A DNA stretch of 16,325 bases from Byssothecium circinans. Lineage: Eukaryota; Ascomycota; Dothideomycetes; Pleosporales; Massarinaceae. Positions 7,633-16,325 of this stretch are shown one piece after another. Positions within the stretch are counted from its first letter, which is position 1, and each line of letters opens with the position of its first letter. The DNA is taken from assembly GCA_010015675.1 (NCBI GenBank), contig ML976994.1, forward strand, positions 835,094 through 851,418, read 5' to 3'. The notes beneath the pieces were generated by a model. The model worked only from the letters and a program-made list of their open reading frames with translations, had not been told where the DNA came from and ran no database searches. Made by a program: the position numbers and the translations under genes.

Positions 7633-9239
7633 CGTGCTAGCGGATATGTAGCGCTGCTACTAAGTCAACTAGAGCGCATAGCTTATGAATCCCTATTTAG
7701 TCTACGCGATAGCTATTAGAAACCTTCGTGATGCAGCATAACTTATAGCTATAGCTATGTCATAGACTCTTCTAAACCGCGTATAAATATGTCTTACCAT
7801 TTTCTAGCTTAGTAGACCCGCCGTTAACGTCTCTACTAACTAATAAGAAGCCCTTCTACATAAACCCACACTCTAGCTAGTGCCTTATCCTTATGATAAA
7901 GCTATCTATTTTATCCTTGCATCATTAATCTAGGTAAAGGCAGAATAGGTTATAACGTTCCCCCCTGCGTAGCGGAAAACCTACCGTGCTAGAAAATATA
8001 AAGGGGTACTTTAACTTTAAGTAACTATAACTCTACGCGTATATTAAGCTTTACTATATTTCTTTATAAGTTATGTACTATAGCTAATTTTAAATATTTA
8101 GGATATCTCCTACTTCTAAATTACGTTCATATTATTACCTTTAGGCTTAATTCATAAAGAGCCTCCTTCTATAGTATATTAGACTTTCTTCCTTATAGCA
8201 CTACCACTATGCCCTTACTACTCTAAATTCTCGTAAAAGGGTCTTATCTAACCCTTAGAACCCTACTTTAATGCTAGTAAGTTATGATTAGCCTTATGCC
8301 TACTATTGTGCGTAAATTTATGCAAGATTACCACCCCTAGTTAGTACTTCTAATTAAAGCAATTACTAATCTTAGCTAGTGCAAAACGACCCTACACCTA
8401 TATAATCATCGTGGGCTAACCTTAGCCCTATAGCCTTATAGTCCCTACTTAACCTTAGCTATACCTCTAGTTAACTAACTTAACTCTCTAAAAACACCTA
8501 TAGAATTTACTACCTTATAAGGTTATAGCTAGTGCGGGTCGGCTATCCTCCCTACTAGTAGTAGTAAGATCGTGTACTACTAAAGTACTTATTATAGCTA
8601 TATCCTACTTATAAATAAGCTTCTAGAATATACTTCTACATATAGGTAAAGGGGTTCTAGTAATACTATAAGCTTGAACTAGGGGCTTATACTAGTTAGA
8701 GACCTTAAAAGTAAAGTGACTAACATTATAATACTAAAGCTTACGCTAATTACGCTACTTACTCTATAGTTGCGCTAAACTATTTAACTCTATAAAGGAA
8801 AAGTAAATTATATTAAATTAAGATTAACTAACAGCTACGCATACTAGCTAGCAAGCATATCTTATAATACTAGCTATAAAGGATAGTCTTCTTAGAGGAC
8901 TATTACTTTTACTACTACTACGTACTCTAGTAGCTCTACTACCTTCTTTACCTATCCGTCTGCTTAGTATGCTCTAATAAGTGCTTATACTTTAAGAATT
9001 TCTTTCTGCGCCTTCCTAATATAACGCAATATAGAAAGTAGATAGTAGAAAAATAATGATACCTACGTAAGAAAAATTACTCCTATAACCACAATAATAA
9101 TAATAATAGACGTGATCGTAAACCCTAATAATACTCTTTGAAAAACAATATTTTTCTACCTATACTCCATGGCTAGTCCTACTTACATAGCAGATAATAT
9201 AACTATGACATAAATAAAGACGGCTAATAGCTAAGCGAA
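7633..9239. other. RIP-saturated DNA, about 1.6 kb, no identifiable gene
   Basis: TA steps (TAGC, CTATAG, TATAA) dominate and all six frames are full of TAG and TAA. Some minus-strand stretches still look protein-like, for example GFLLVSRDVNGGSTKLENGK near 7850 and, in another part, HKANHNLLALK near 8300, but no family is recognised and neighbouring pieces do not join into one frame. Heavy RIP implies that this DNA was once repeated, so a degraded transposon is the likeliest origin. No LTRs or TIRs were found by eye. Confidence 0.45.
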
Positions 9240-10184
9240 GTTCTAGACAAAGAATTCTTTATTCTATGTAGAACTAGACATGAATCTATAGATGAATTTT
9301 TTAGCAGATAATATAGATAGCATAAGTTAATAGATTGAATTAAGCCGTAAGAAGCAGAGCTCGCCGTAAAAATAGCGCCCGTCCACTTGTAGCTATTGCT
9401 GGCCTTTCATGTGATTAAGAAAGTTATTAATAAAAGAGAGCTAGACACACTAGTGTATAGAATCTAGAAGTAAGCTATACTTATACGTAATCTTTAGATT
9501 GTACTTATAACTAATCAACTAGGTATATAAGAGTAATAGCCTGCATACGCTCTTATATAATACTACATCTCTGCACAATTCCTATTTCTAAAAACCATGG
9601 TTAAGTAAGAAGTATGGGAGTGGTTTAATATATATTTATAACTTATGCTAGATGATATACTTATTAGGATTCTTAGTAATCATGATAGTTCTCTATAAGA
9701 GGCGTTACTAATATAATAGTCTAACGGGTTTAGGGAGTCCAGCTAGCTATAAATGCTAATATATATAGTTAAGCTTTAAGGCTTCAAGTTAAATACGTAG
9801 GTACGTTTGTAAATCTTCTTTTAGGCGGAGGATGTGGCCGTAGTACTATATTAATATTAAGAGCAAAGATAGTACTAAAATAGTACGTTCTATTAAGAAT
9901 AGTAGCGTTAACTTCTATTTATTTAGCCTCTAGCCTAATGCAAAGATAATTTTAGGGCATACTATTATTTCGTGTAAGTTCTGTTTCCTGAATCCACTTA
10001 TACGTATATTAAGATGGTTAACAGCGTCGTAGTCACTTTAGAGTAGGGCTAGGCACTAGAATATCATTATATTATAGGAAAGTAAAGGCACTACTTATAG
10101 CCCTATAAGTAAGCGATAAGGTTTAGGCGTTCAGGCGTGGCCCGTAGTAGCATAAAAAAAGGAAAGTTAAATAATATAGCATAA
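9240..10184 (+). pseudogene. Unrecognised protein, RIP-degraded, one phase for about 315 codons
   Basis: Plus-strand phase 0 keeps protein-like text across the whole interval once TAG and TAA are taken as former Gln, Trp or Arg codons. Examples are EFFILCRTRHESIDEFFSR (about 9252), EAELAVKIAPVHL (about 9360), LLLAFHVIKKVINKRELDTL, MLDDILIRILSNHDSSL (about 9645), FPESTYTYIKMVNSVVVTL (about 9985) and AIRFRRSGVARSSIKKGK (about 10120). The first piece faintly recalls a retrotransposon gag (SIDEF), but that is weak. The phase may continue to about 10626. The true start is unknown; an ATG at 9169 opens a different phase that is also readable. I do not recognise the family. Confidence 0.35.
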
Positions 10185-10887
10185 TCAGGCATGTTCCATA
10201 CTTCTATAGGAAATGTTAGGGCTATCACAATGCTAGGGTCATTTGCCTAGTAATCTATTACTAGTGTCTATTTTTACTACGCTACAGCTTATCTATAAGC
10301 TAAATAACTTATTAGAGTCTAGCGTATTTTTATCCTCATGTATCTACTTTCACGCAACGCATGCGGAATTGAATTAAGTATGACTGTAATTAACTACTGA
10401 TTTACTAGCTAGCCTATGATTTACTATTCATATAGGGAAGAGGTTCTATAAAGTAGCTAGTAAAGAGCATTATAGAATAATGCCTAGGTAATATCACTTA
10501 TAGCAAGGCACTAGTTAGATAGAGTGTTAATGTAATTCATAGCAAGCTACTAATCATATAATAGAGCCGCCTAAGGATTCCTCCTATATAGGAGGGATTA
10601 GCCTATAAATGGCATTAAGTTAACTTAATTATAATTCCCTATACTAGTATCATTTATTAACATCGCTTAAAGTATTAAAATTAATATTGTTAAGAAAGGC
10701 TTCTAGAAACTAAACCTAGTTAGGCCACTTAATATTCTTTAGTAGTAAGCTAGTTTCTTTTATAATGTAAGGTCACTATTATATTACACTAGCCACGCAT
10801 AAGAGAGTAATAGGCTGTATGCAGACTTATATAACTCTAGGTCTGCGTATAGATTCTCATTCTAGTAATCCTATTACTATATACCTA
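10185..10887. other. RIP-saturated DNA, possible continuation of the preceding frame
   Basis: Phase 0 still reads patches such as SGMFHTSIGNVRAITMLGS and LSRNACGIELSMTVINY, with frequent TAG, TAA and TGA, until about 10626. Beyond that nothing is recognisable. Confidence 0.3.
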
Positions 10888-10983
10888 AATAGATTATACC
10901 CTTAATCTATTTAATTATGCACTGTGCGCGCTAAAGACTAGGGGCTTAATCTATTTACTAGCTTTAATCAAATAGATTAAGCC
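10888..10983. repeat. Two nested inverted repeats sharing the motif AAATAGATTA
   Basis: The first pair is 10888-10897 (AAATAGATTA) with 10903-10912 (TAATCTATTT). The second is 10943-10956 (GGCTTAATCTATTT) with 10970-10983 (AAATAGATTAAGCC), a perfect 14-bp inverted repeat with a 13-base spacer. Four copies of the same decamer in alternating orientation within 96 bases suggest a decayed palindromic element or a tandem operator-like site, about 285 bases upstream of the OrsD pseudogene. Both hairpins survived severe mutation around them. Confidence 0.55.
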
Positions 10984-11267
10984 TTAACTGCTAGAAATAT
11001 TAGCTGTAACTTTATAGGTAGGTGTAGTAGAGCAAGCGCAATCCATCACTAGTCTTAGATTTAGGATGCGACATAGTTTCGCGATATAATTAGGGTAGGA
11101 GTAGTATAGCTAACGTTAAGCTAGTGTTTACACCCATGACTATAAGTAAAGCATATGTAGCTAATAGAATAACCCTAACTTCTAACTATAGTATAAAAGG
11201 GGGTGGCTAGATTAGAATAAGTAGTAAGTAATGCGTATAGTAGGTCTATCTATTATACAGACATACT
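10984..11267. other. Upstream region of the OrsD-only pseudogene
   Basis: No coding sequence is recognised. TA-rich RIP composition continues. It presumably includes the former promoter of the gene beginning at about 11268. Confidence 0.35.
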
Positions 11268-11990
11268 ATAGAGTAATTAGACATCATCTTTAAGTATTTG
11301 CTAGCGCAGCGCGTTACTGTGTGCAGGGAGCACCGCCATACTGTGTTAAAGTCGCAGGTGCGGGCGCATTTAAATAGCAACTACAAGGAATTAATGGCGA
11401 GAACCTGATTAGACATTATTAGGGCTACGGTAATGTATCATTAATAGGTAGCTACTAAGGAAGAGGTAGTAATCCTACATAGGGTAGCTAAGCCTATAGA
11501 GTATTTACACGTGTTTTATGATAGGCTCTAATGCAGGTCGTGTGGGTACATCAATTAGGAAAGAAGGTAGATACAGGAACATTACTAAAAAGAGCATAGA
11601 TAGGAGAATAGTAGGAAAAGAGGCCACTAGTATAAGGGCTACCAGGCAGAGGCATAGATGATATAGATAGAAGGGGTGTAGTACTAAAAATTATAGGGTG
11701 CAAGATAGTTAAGATAGTTATTTAAAGTTAACTAGCCTAGCAACGTCTAGCAGCCTACGCACGGTAAGGATAAGGATAGTAATATAGGAAGCGTAGTATA
11801 GTTATTATTAAGCTAAGCTATAGAAAGATGGAACGTAGCTAAGTAAGAGAGGATATCCTAACTAAGAGGACGCGACAGATTATACCTAATCCGTGGCAGA
11901 ATAGGTCTAGCGTCAGGGTTGCTAGCCCAAATCTGGGGCGCAGATAGGGATAATCTATAAGAATAGGAGGGCTAATCTATTCTACAGTAA
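11268..11990 (+). pseudogene. OrsD-domain (DUF3505) protein, RIP-inactivated
   Basis: Phase 0 reads 240 codons from 11268 to the TAA at 11988-11990 with no frameshift. The start is now ATA, one G-to-A change from ATG, and is followed by text like E-[stop]-LDIIFKYLLAQR. OrsD zinc-binding features follow: VCREHRHTVLKSQVRAHL (Cys19, His21 and later His), then CRSCGYI (Cys89, Cys92), IQEHY (His105), KEH (His110), and RKRGH with KGYQAEA and IEGV, as is usual before the RCQRFF segment of the family. The tail WNVAK, LRGRDRLYLIRGRIGLASGL and GADRDN extends into the repeated DNA. Many stops replace Gln, Trp or Arg. The domain is named after a protein of the orsellinic acid cluster; its biochemical role is unclear. 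It lies 235 bases upstream of the OrsD/helicase pseudogene in the same direction. Confidence 0.8.
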
Positions 11991-12380
11991 CACATTCTCC
12001 TAACTAATTTTGTATGTAACTATTGCTTAGTAGCATTAGGAGCACTGATCCCCTATCTTATAGCTTCACCTTTTGCGTTAGTGATAGTTAAGGTAAGGGT
12101 AGACTCTCGTAGTAATAGAGTTCTACTAGAACGTATGATTGCCTGTAGCAATATTACTATAACTAAGCGCAACCCGCCGCAGGAGAAATGGCAGCTAAAC
12201 CTGATCACTGCTATCATTTAAGAAGATGGAAGAAAACTTTTAGTATCTTCATAAGTATAAGGTACTTATCTATAAGGAGCATGCTACTAGTATATAGAAT
12301 CTAAACATGCATCTACGTAATTATTACGCCGTAGCAAGCAAAGAGAGGGAGAGGATTATAGAGTACTATAGGTACTAGTA
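11856..12380 (+). repeat. Direct repeat, copy A (heavily mutated), spaced 3,945 bp from copy B
   Basis: This aligns without any gap to 15801-16325 over 525 bases to the window end. About 65-70 positions differ. In all but about three, copy A has T or A where copy B has C or G. It carries the tail of the OrsD-only gene, the 235-base intergenic region and the first 52 codons of the OrsD/helicase gene. The repeat presumably continues rightward beyond the window in copy B. Confidence 0.93.
11991..12225 (+). promoter_or_regulatory. Intergenic/upstream region of the OrsD/helicase gene, copy A
   Basis: These are the 235 bases between the OrsD-only stop and the helicase-gene ATG at 12226. A 13-bp palindrome GTTCTACTAGAAC at 12120-12132 is unchanged in both repeat copies. 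An upstream out-of-phase ATG at 12188 is also kept in copy B. Confidence 0.4.
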
Positions 12381-13189
12381 GATCAAGAAGCCTAAGGACG
12401 TTAAACTACTACTACCGCTAGGTCTACTAATTAAGGAGCTAGGAGAGCTACTTAATAGGCTTTAATACGCTAAGGAAGATTGTAACTTCATCATAATCAA
12501 TCTAGATAGGCTATAGAAGTACTATAAGGGTAAGCATAGGTTACTATAGAGGGGTAATATAAGTATGCTTTTCTAAAAAGTTAAGGTGTAGACGTTCTTC
12601 CAGGCTCACGGGTAGTGGCAATATTTCATTATTAATGTAGCAGTCGCGTCGTCCGTCCCCTAAGAGGCGGCCGACGTTATCTATGCAAGGCTAGCTGAAT
12701 AGGAGGTAACAACGTAGGCGCATAAAGAGGAGGCGCAGGTAATAGACGTAGAGGCCGCGAAGACTAATAAGACTAGCTAGTTCAAGTAGATAGGATGGCT
12801 AGAGCATCTCGCGAAGCAGAATCTAGCGCATCTTGCATATTAGATCTGACTGCCTAATTAGGGTGAAGTAAGGCTGCAGCGCGCCGCGAAGCTAGTTGAG
12901 CTGCTAGTGGAGAGGAGCGTAGTCAGGCTATAGATACTTACATAGGAAATAAGATGGTAGCTCTAAAGTGCGAAGCAGTAGGAGGTTAATTAACGGCTAA
13001 TAGCCTAACTATAGAACCTAGAGAGTTAGGCCCGCTACGCTAGCTACATAGTTAAGTTTATCTGCTACTTTCTACGCATCATGGCTAACGAGCAGGTGAG
13101 GATAGAATAAAGCGGCCGCGGTAAGGATAGTAATAGTAACATAGATAGTAAGCAGGTAGATAAAGAGGACGTCTTAGATAATTAGAGCT

Positions 13190-13231
13190 CTAGGAGTAGC
13201 AGTAGTAGAAGTAATAGTAATAGTAATAAGG
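13190..13231 (+). repeat. Degenerate trinucleotide run (AGY/AAT) inside the helicase pseudogene
   Basis: Repeating AGTAGC, AGTAGT and AATAGT triplets encode a Ser/Asn-rich linker between the OrsD part and the central region. The triplet phase matches the reading frame, so this is coding low complexity rather than a separate microsatellite. Confidence 0.6.
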
Positions 13232-13359
13232 ATAGCCACCCCCATCATTAAAGTAGACGCATAGAAGGGATAGATCTTATAAAAGATGCGCGTAAGCTAT
13301 TCTACTAGAAGGGCCGTTAGAAGGAGCTAGTGGTAGCGCTATAGGAGATGCTTAAGGAT

Positions 13360-13381
13360 AATAATGATAATAATAATAATT
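13360..13381 (+). repeat. AAT/GAT trinucleotide run
   Basis: Runs of AATAATGATAATAATAATAA keep the helicase reading phase and encode an Asn/Asp stretch. Confidence 0.6.
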
Positions 13382-15806
13382 AGGAATCCTAGCTAGAGGT
13401 ATTACTCACTGCACTTACATCATTCATCTTTAAGTCCTTGGGTGATTGGCTATTTAGTAGTAGACTTATTCACTTTCTCACTATATTAGGCATTAACGCC
13501 AAGGTGAATCACTTACGCACGGTAAAGAACTACTCATACATACTCGCTAGCATGGTATACTGCATAAGGGTGCTCACTGTAGAGAAACTGCTTCCAGCGG
13601 CGTGCCATAACAAGCAGACAGATGAGGACTAGGAACTCTTCTTGCATGCAAGAGAGAAGTATCTAGCTAATAGCTCATATAGTCTAATAAGTAAGGCAAT
13701 TAGCTTACTAGCGTATGGTAAGTACATTATAATAATAGCTAGTAACTTAGGTAATGCGTACTAGTTAAAGGATAAGAGAATCTTCTACTTAAACAGCTAA
13801 CTAATCTATATCAGCCATTTCCGCAAGATAGCTTAGGACATGGTGGCCAAAGCTGAGCAGATGCTATAAGAGGAGCTATTTTAGGTAGTAAAGGCTAAGG
13901 ATTAGTTTATCATTAAGCTAGAGTAGATCATTAATAACGTCACGTTCACGCAGTAAGGCATGTCTTTCATTAAGCAGCGCGATAATGGTCTTAAGGATAA
14001 GCTTAAGTAGATGCTAACCTAGGCTAAGTAGAGTGAGCAAGGCCATACACTTTAGTTAAGTGATGGTAGGTAGAACGTTAAGTAGGTAAAGTAGTACTTA
14101 CATTAAGTTAACTACTTCTTAACGCTACTAATAGTCTGCATGCATATGATGTCTAGGTAGCTAGGTTAGGGGTTAGAAGTAATAATAATGCAGTATTAGA
14201 ATAGGTTGCTGCAGGACTACAACATCTTCATCATAGATAGGTAAGTGATGATAGTAGTCCGCTATCATAAGTTATAGTTATAGTAGGATAAGCTAAAGGT
14301 AGTACCGCGCTTTCTTCTGCTATAGCTTAGGCAGGTCATAGTAATGTACTTAGTATACTTGCAGCCATTTCAGGAGTATCTGATAGTGTAGGTGCTCAGC
14401 GGCAGCTTTAGTAACTATGTGTGGGCTAATGAGTAGGGGCCATAGGGGATAGATTAACTAACGCGAGCGCTTAGGTAGGAGATAGGCAAGAGACTTAGGG
14501 TTAAGCTATATACGCTAGATTACTAGCACACGGCCGTTAGTATTAGCTAGGTAGTAGTTAGGGAGTTATTTAGCAAGGGGTATCAAGATAAGATTAGGGA
14601 GACGGAGGAGGCTAAGGTAGATAAAGAGGGAGAAGACTTAGTTAAGCTATAGAGCGCGTAGATAATGATGATAGGGGTAGGGAACTATAGCATGCTAATA
14701 GACATTGTTAAGCATCTTAGCATACGCTTGATTAAAGCTTTCTAGCCGCTCAGCATGCTATGGCACCGCTTCTTAGGGTTTAAAAGGGGCGAGGGCGAGT
14801 AGAAAGAGGCATGGACTAGTAGCAGTAAGGTAAGTAAGGTAGGGAAAAGATAGGAGTGCAGTAGTAGAGATAAGATTAGGGAGGAAGAGCTAGCACTATA
14901 GTAGAAGGGGACTTAGATATAGGATAATTAGGATGAGGCTGTTAGGAAGGTAATGCAGCAGGTGCTTAGTTAAGAGAAGGTTAGTTTCTAATTAGTTAAG
15001 TAGGAGCAGGCGCTGCATGTAGTGCTTAATAGATAGACACCACTTATCATCGTGCTTCTAATAGGTAGAGGTAAGAGTCTACTATTTAGTATACTAGCTT
15101 GCTTAGAGGGCGCTAGGATGACAGTAGTAGTAGTACTATATCAAGTGCTCATCAAGGATTTAGTAGGCCGTATACGGAAGTGCGGCATTAACTGCATAGA
15201 GTGGAAGCATAGCGAGAGCAACCTAGTAGCTGTAGTAGTAGTTAGCGCGGACATAGTAGGTAACATAATAAGTAATAGAAACTTCTTAGGCTACGTAAAT
15301 ATGCTAAGTAGCAAGGGGCTACTAGAGTAGGTAGTAGTAGATAAGAGTTATCTTATCTTTATATTAAGTGACTAGTAGCTAAAGCTAAAGACGTTAAAGA
15401 ATCTTTAACTACTACTATGCCTAATAGTGCTGCTTATGGTAACGCTTCTACTAGTATAAGAGGTAGAGCTGTATAGTAGTATACTAATCTAGTGCATGAC
15501 GTACGTCTAAGTAAGTATAGTATGGCTGAATACTTAGTATTTTATGTTGTGGTGTGAGCCTGGTAAGTCATAAGAGATAGCTATAGTAGTAGGTTAGTGA
15601 TAGCAGCAGCTACTATAGGATAGGGGATAGAAGGGGGTCATGTACTATCATAGTAAGAAGTAGTATAAGGATATAGCAGAGGCGCTAGGATGTGCGTACT
15701 ATCATGCTAGGGTTCCTAACCGGGCAGAGCGGCTAGAGTAGTAGCTTAAGGACGAAGGGCTTATAGTAGCTACGTTAGCGCTAGGGACAAGGGTAGACTT
15801 TCCTAA

Positions 15807-15935
15807 CTGAGAGGACGCGACGGATTATGCCTAATCCGTGGCGGAACAGGTCTAGCGTCAGGGTTGCTAGCCCAAATCCGGGGCGCGGATAGGGATAATC
15901 CGTGGGAATGGGAGGGCTAATCCGTTCTACAGTGA
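15807..15935 (+). pseudogene. C-terminal fragment of the OrsD-only gene in repeat copy B
   Basis: Phase 0 reads LRGRDGLCLIRGGTGLASGL, then LLAQIRGADRDNPWEWEG, a TAA, SVLQ and a TGA at 15933-15935. It matches the tail of the pseudogene at 11862-11990 with fewer mutations (NPWEWEG here; the Pro and Trp codons are damaged there, two Trp being stops). Only the last 42 codons are present because the duplication starts inside the gene. It is out of phase with the truncated helicase that precedes it, which ends at TGA 15808. Confidence 0.7.
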
Positions 15936-16170
15936 CACGTTCTCCCAACAAATTTTGTATGTAGCTACTGCTCAGCGGCATCAGGAGCACCGATCCCCCA
16001 TCTTGCAGCTTCACCTTTTGCGTTAGTGACGGTCGAGGTGAGGGTAGACTCTCGCAGCAATAGAGTTCTACTAGAACGCACGGTTACCCATAGCAATATC
16101 ACCACAACTAAGCGCAACCCGCCGCAGGAGAAATGGCAGCCGAACCCGATCACCGCTGTCGTTTGAGAAG
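15936..16170 (+). promoter_or_regulatory. Upstream region of the OrsD/helicase gene, copy B
   Basis: This is the better preserved version of 11991-12225, the same length. It holds the palindrome GTTCTACTAGAAC at 16065-16077 and an upstream ATG at 16133 that is out of phase with the gene start at 16171. At two sites (about 16084 and 16090) copy B has A where copy A has G, so copy B has itself taken a few hits. Confidence 0.45.
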
Positions 16171-16325
16171 ATGGAAGAAAACTTTCAGTATCTTCGCGAG
16201 TATAAGGTGCTTATCTGCAAGGAGCATGCCACCAGTGTACAGAATCTAAACACGCATCTGCGTGATCATCACGCCGTAGCGAGCAAAGAGAGGGAGAGGA
16301 TCATAGAGTACTATAGGTACTAGTA
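16171..16325 (+). pseudogene. Second OrsD/helicase gene, N-terminus, cut by the window edge
   Basis: From ATG 16171 there are 50 sense codons. The peptide starts MEENFQYLREYKVLICKEH, followed by NLNTHLRDHHAVASKERERI. It keeps the OrsD zinc-finger-like pattern Cys16, His19, His29, His33, His34 that copy A has partly lost (Cys16, Arg9 and both His of DHH are changed there). The 51st codon, 16321-16323, is TAG. Copy A has TAG TAG at the same place, consistent with two former Gln codons, so this copy too is probably inactivated, but only lightly. The remainder lies beyond the window, where a full helicase part could exist. Confidence 0.75.

Larger units (their letters stand above)
12226..15810 (+). 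pseudogene. OrsD/RecQ-like helicase (telomere-linked-helicase type), RIP-inactivated and truncated in motif V
   Basis: One phase holds for 1,194 codons from ATG 12226 to TGA 15808-15810, with dozens of TAG and TAA and not a single frameshift. N-terminal OrsD part: two zinc-finger-like segments, the first around residues 7-34 (Cys16 now Tyr, His19), the second ending EDCNFI with KGKH. Basic and Ser/Asn-rich linkers follow (about 300-385). A central region contains VKNYSYILASMVYCIRV, RFL..L.QVIVMYLVYLQPF and LDY[stop]HTAVSIS, as in fungal subtelomeric helicases. The C-terminal helicase part has Walker A LIGRGKS (945-951, family TGGGKS), motif Ia VVVVLYQVLIKDL, motif II DKSY (1039-1042, family DESH), motif III MVTLLL (family TATLPP), motif IV YYHSKKQYKDIAEAL and the start of motif V LALGTRVDFP. 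Everything after motif V is missing, replaced by repeat copy B. Family naming is by motif and memory. Confidence 0.85.
15801..16325 (+). repeat. Direct repeat, copy B (lightly mutated), runs off the right edge
   Basis: This is the gap-free partner of 11856-12380. The left boundary is sharp: before TCCT the sequence is helicase motif V, after it the OrsD-only gene tail. Both junctions share TCCT (11856-11859 and 15801-15804). Copy B keeps C and G at nearly every site where copy A has T or A. Confidence 0.93.

Noticed and set aside
7633..9239. LTR retrotransposon
   Set aside because: No direct LTR pair, primer-binding site or pol motif could be seen by eye. It remains only a possible origin for this degraded stretch.
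9640..9662. MLDDILI, considered as the YxDD box of a reverse transcriptase
   Set aside because: There is no Tyr before LDD in this phase and no other RT motif around it.
15781..16153. Two minus-strand open frames over repeat copy B
   Set aside because: They are antisense to the OrsD-only tail and the intergenic region, and one crosses the duplication junction. They are open only because copy B is little mutated.
1..16325. tRNA, rRNA, CRISPR arrays, bacterial operons, telomeric TTAGGG arrays
   Set aside because: None was seen on either strand. The subtelomere idea rests only on the helicase family, not on telomeric repeats.

Overview
The window looks like an accessory, repeat-rich segment of a filamentous ascomycete genome, possibly near a telomere. 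I cannot name the species. The evidence is the gene families (FunK1 kinase, fungal APH-like kinase, DUF6914-like protein, OrsD-domain proteins, an OrsD/RecQ-type helicase, Tc1-type transposons) and damage typical of repeat-induced point mutation (RIP). In several genes the frame and family motifs persist while Gln and Trp codons have become TAG, TAA or TGA. Almost nothing here looks like an intact gene.

Layout. 1-105 (-): start of a possible intact gene running off the left edge. 310-462: an imperfect palindrome resembling a small foldback element. 989-1408 (+) and 1468-2214 (-): convergent relics of a DUF6914-like protein and an APH-family kinase. 2364-3360 (+): the front part of a FunK1 kinase without its catalytic half. 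About 3440-5697 (-): a faint low-complexity reading frame split by a complete DD34E Tc1 element (4237-5503, TA target duplication, about 55-bp TIRs). 6355-7630: a second, related Tc1 element with a transposase on the plus strand. RIP-like decay becomes severe inside this second element and continues to about 15800. 7633-9239 is too degraded to read, and 9240-10184 holds an unrecognised plus-strand frame.

From 11268 the content is an OrsD cluster on the plus strand: an OrsD-only pseudogene (11268-11990), then a 1,194-codon OrsD/RecQ-like helicase pseudogene (12226-15810) that keeps one frame throughout. This helicase stops inside helicase motif V. There the sequence jumps, at a TCCT shared by both junctions, into a second copy of the DNA that starts at 11856. 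That second copy (15801-16325) carries the tail of the OrsD-only gene, its intergenic region and the first 50 codons of a second helicase gene, and it is far less mutated.

How the parts relate. The two Tc1 elements are dead transposons that would have moved by cut-and-paste. The OrsD and helicase genes resemble the large fungal helicases found in subtelomeric repeats, and their 3,945-bp tandem spacing suggests an array. The FunK1, APH and DUF6914 relics are common dispensable-region genes with no evident pathway link. All family names come from recognising motifs by eye, not from a search.
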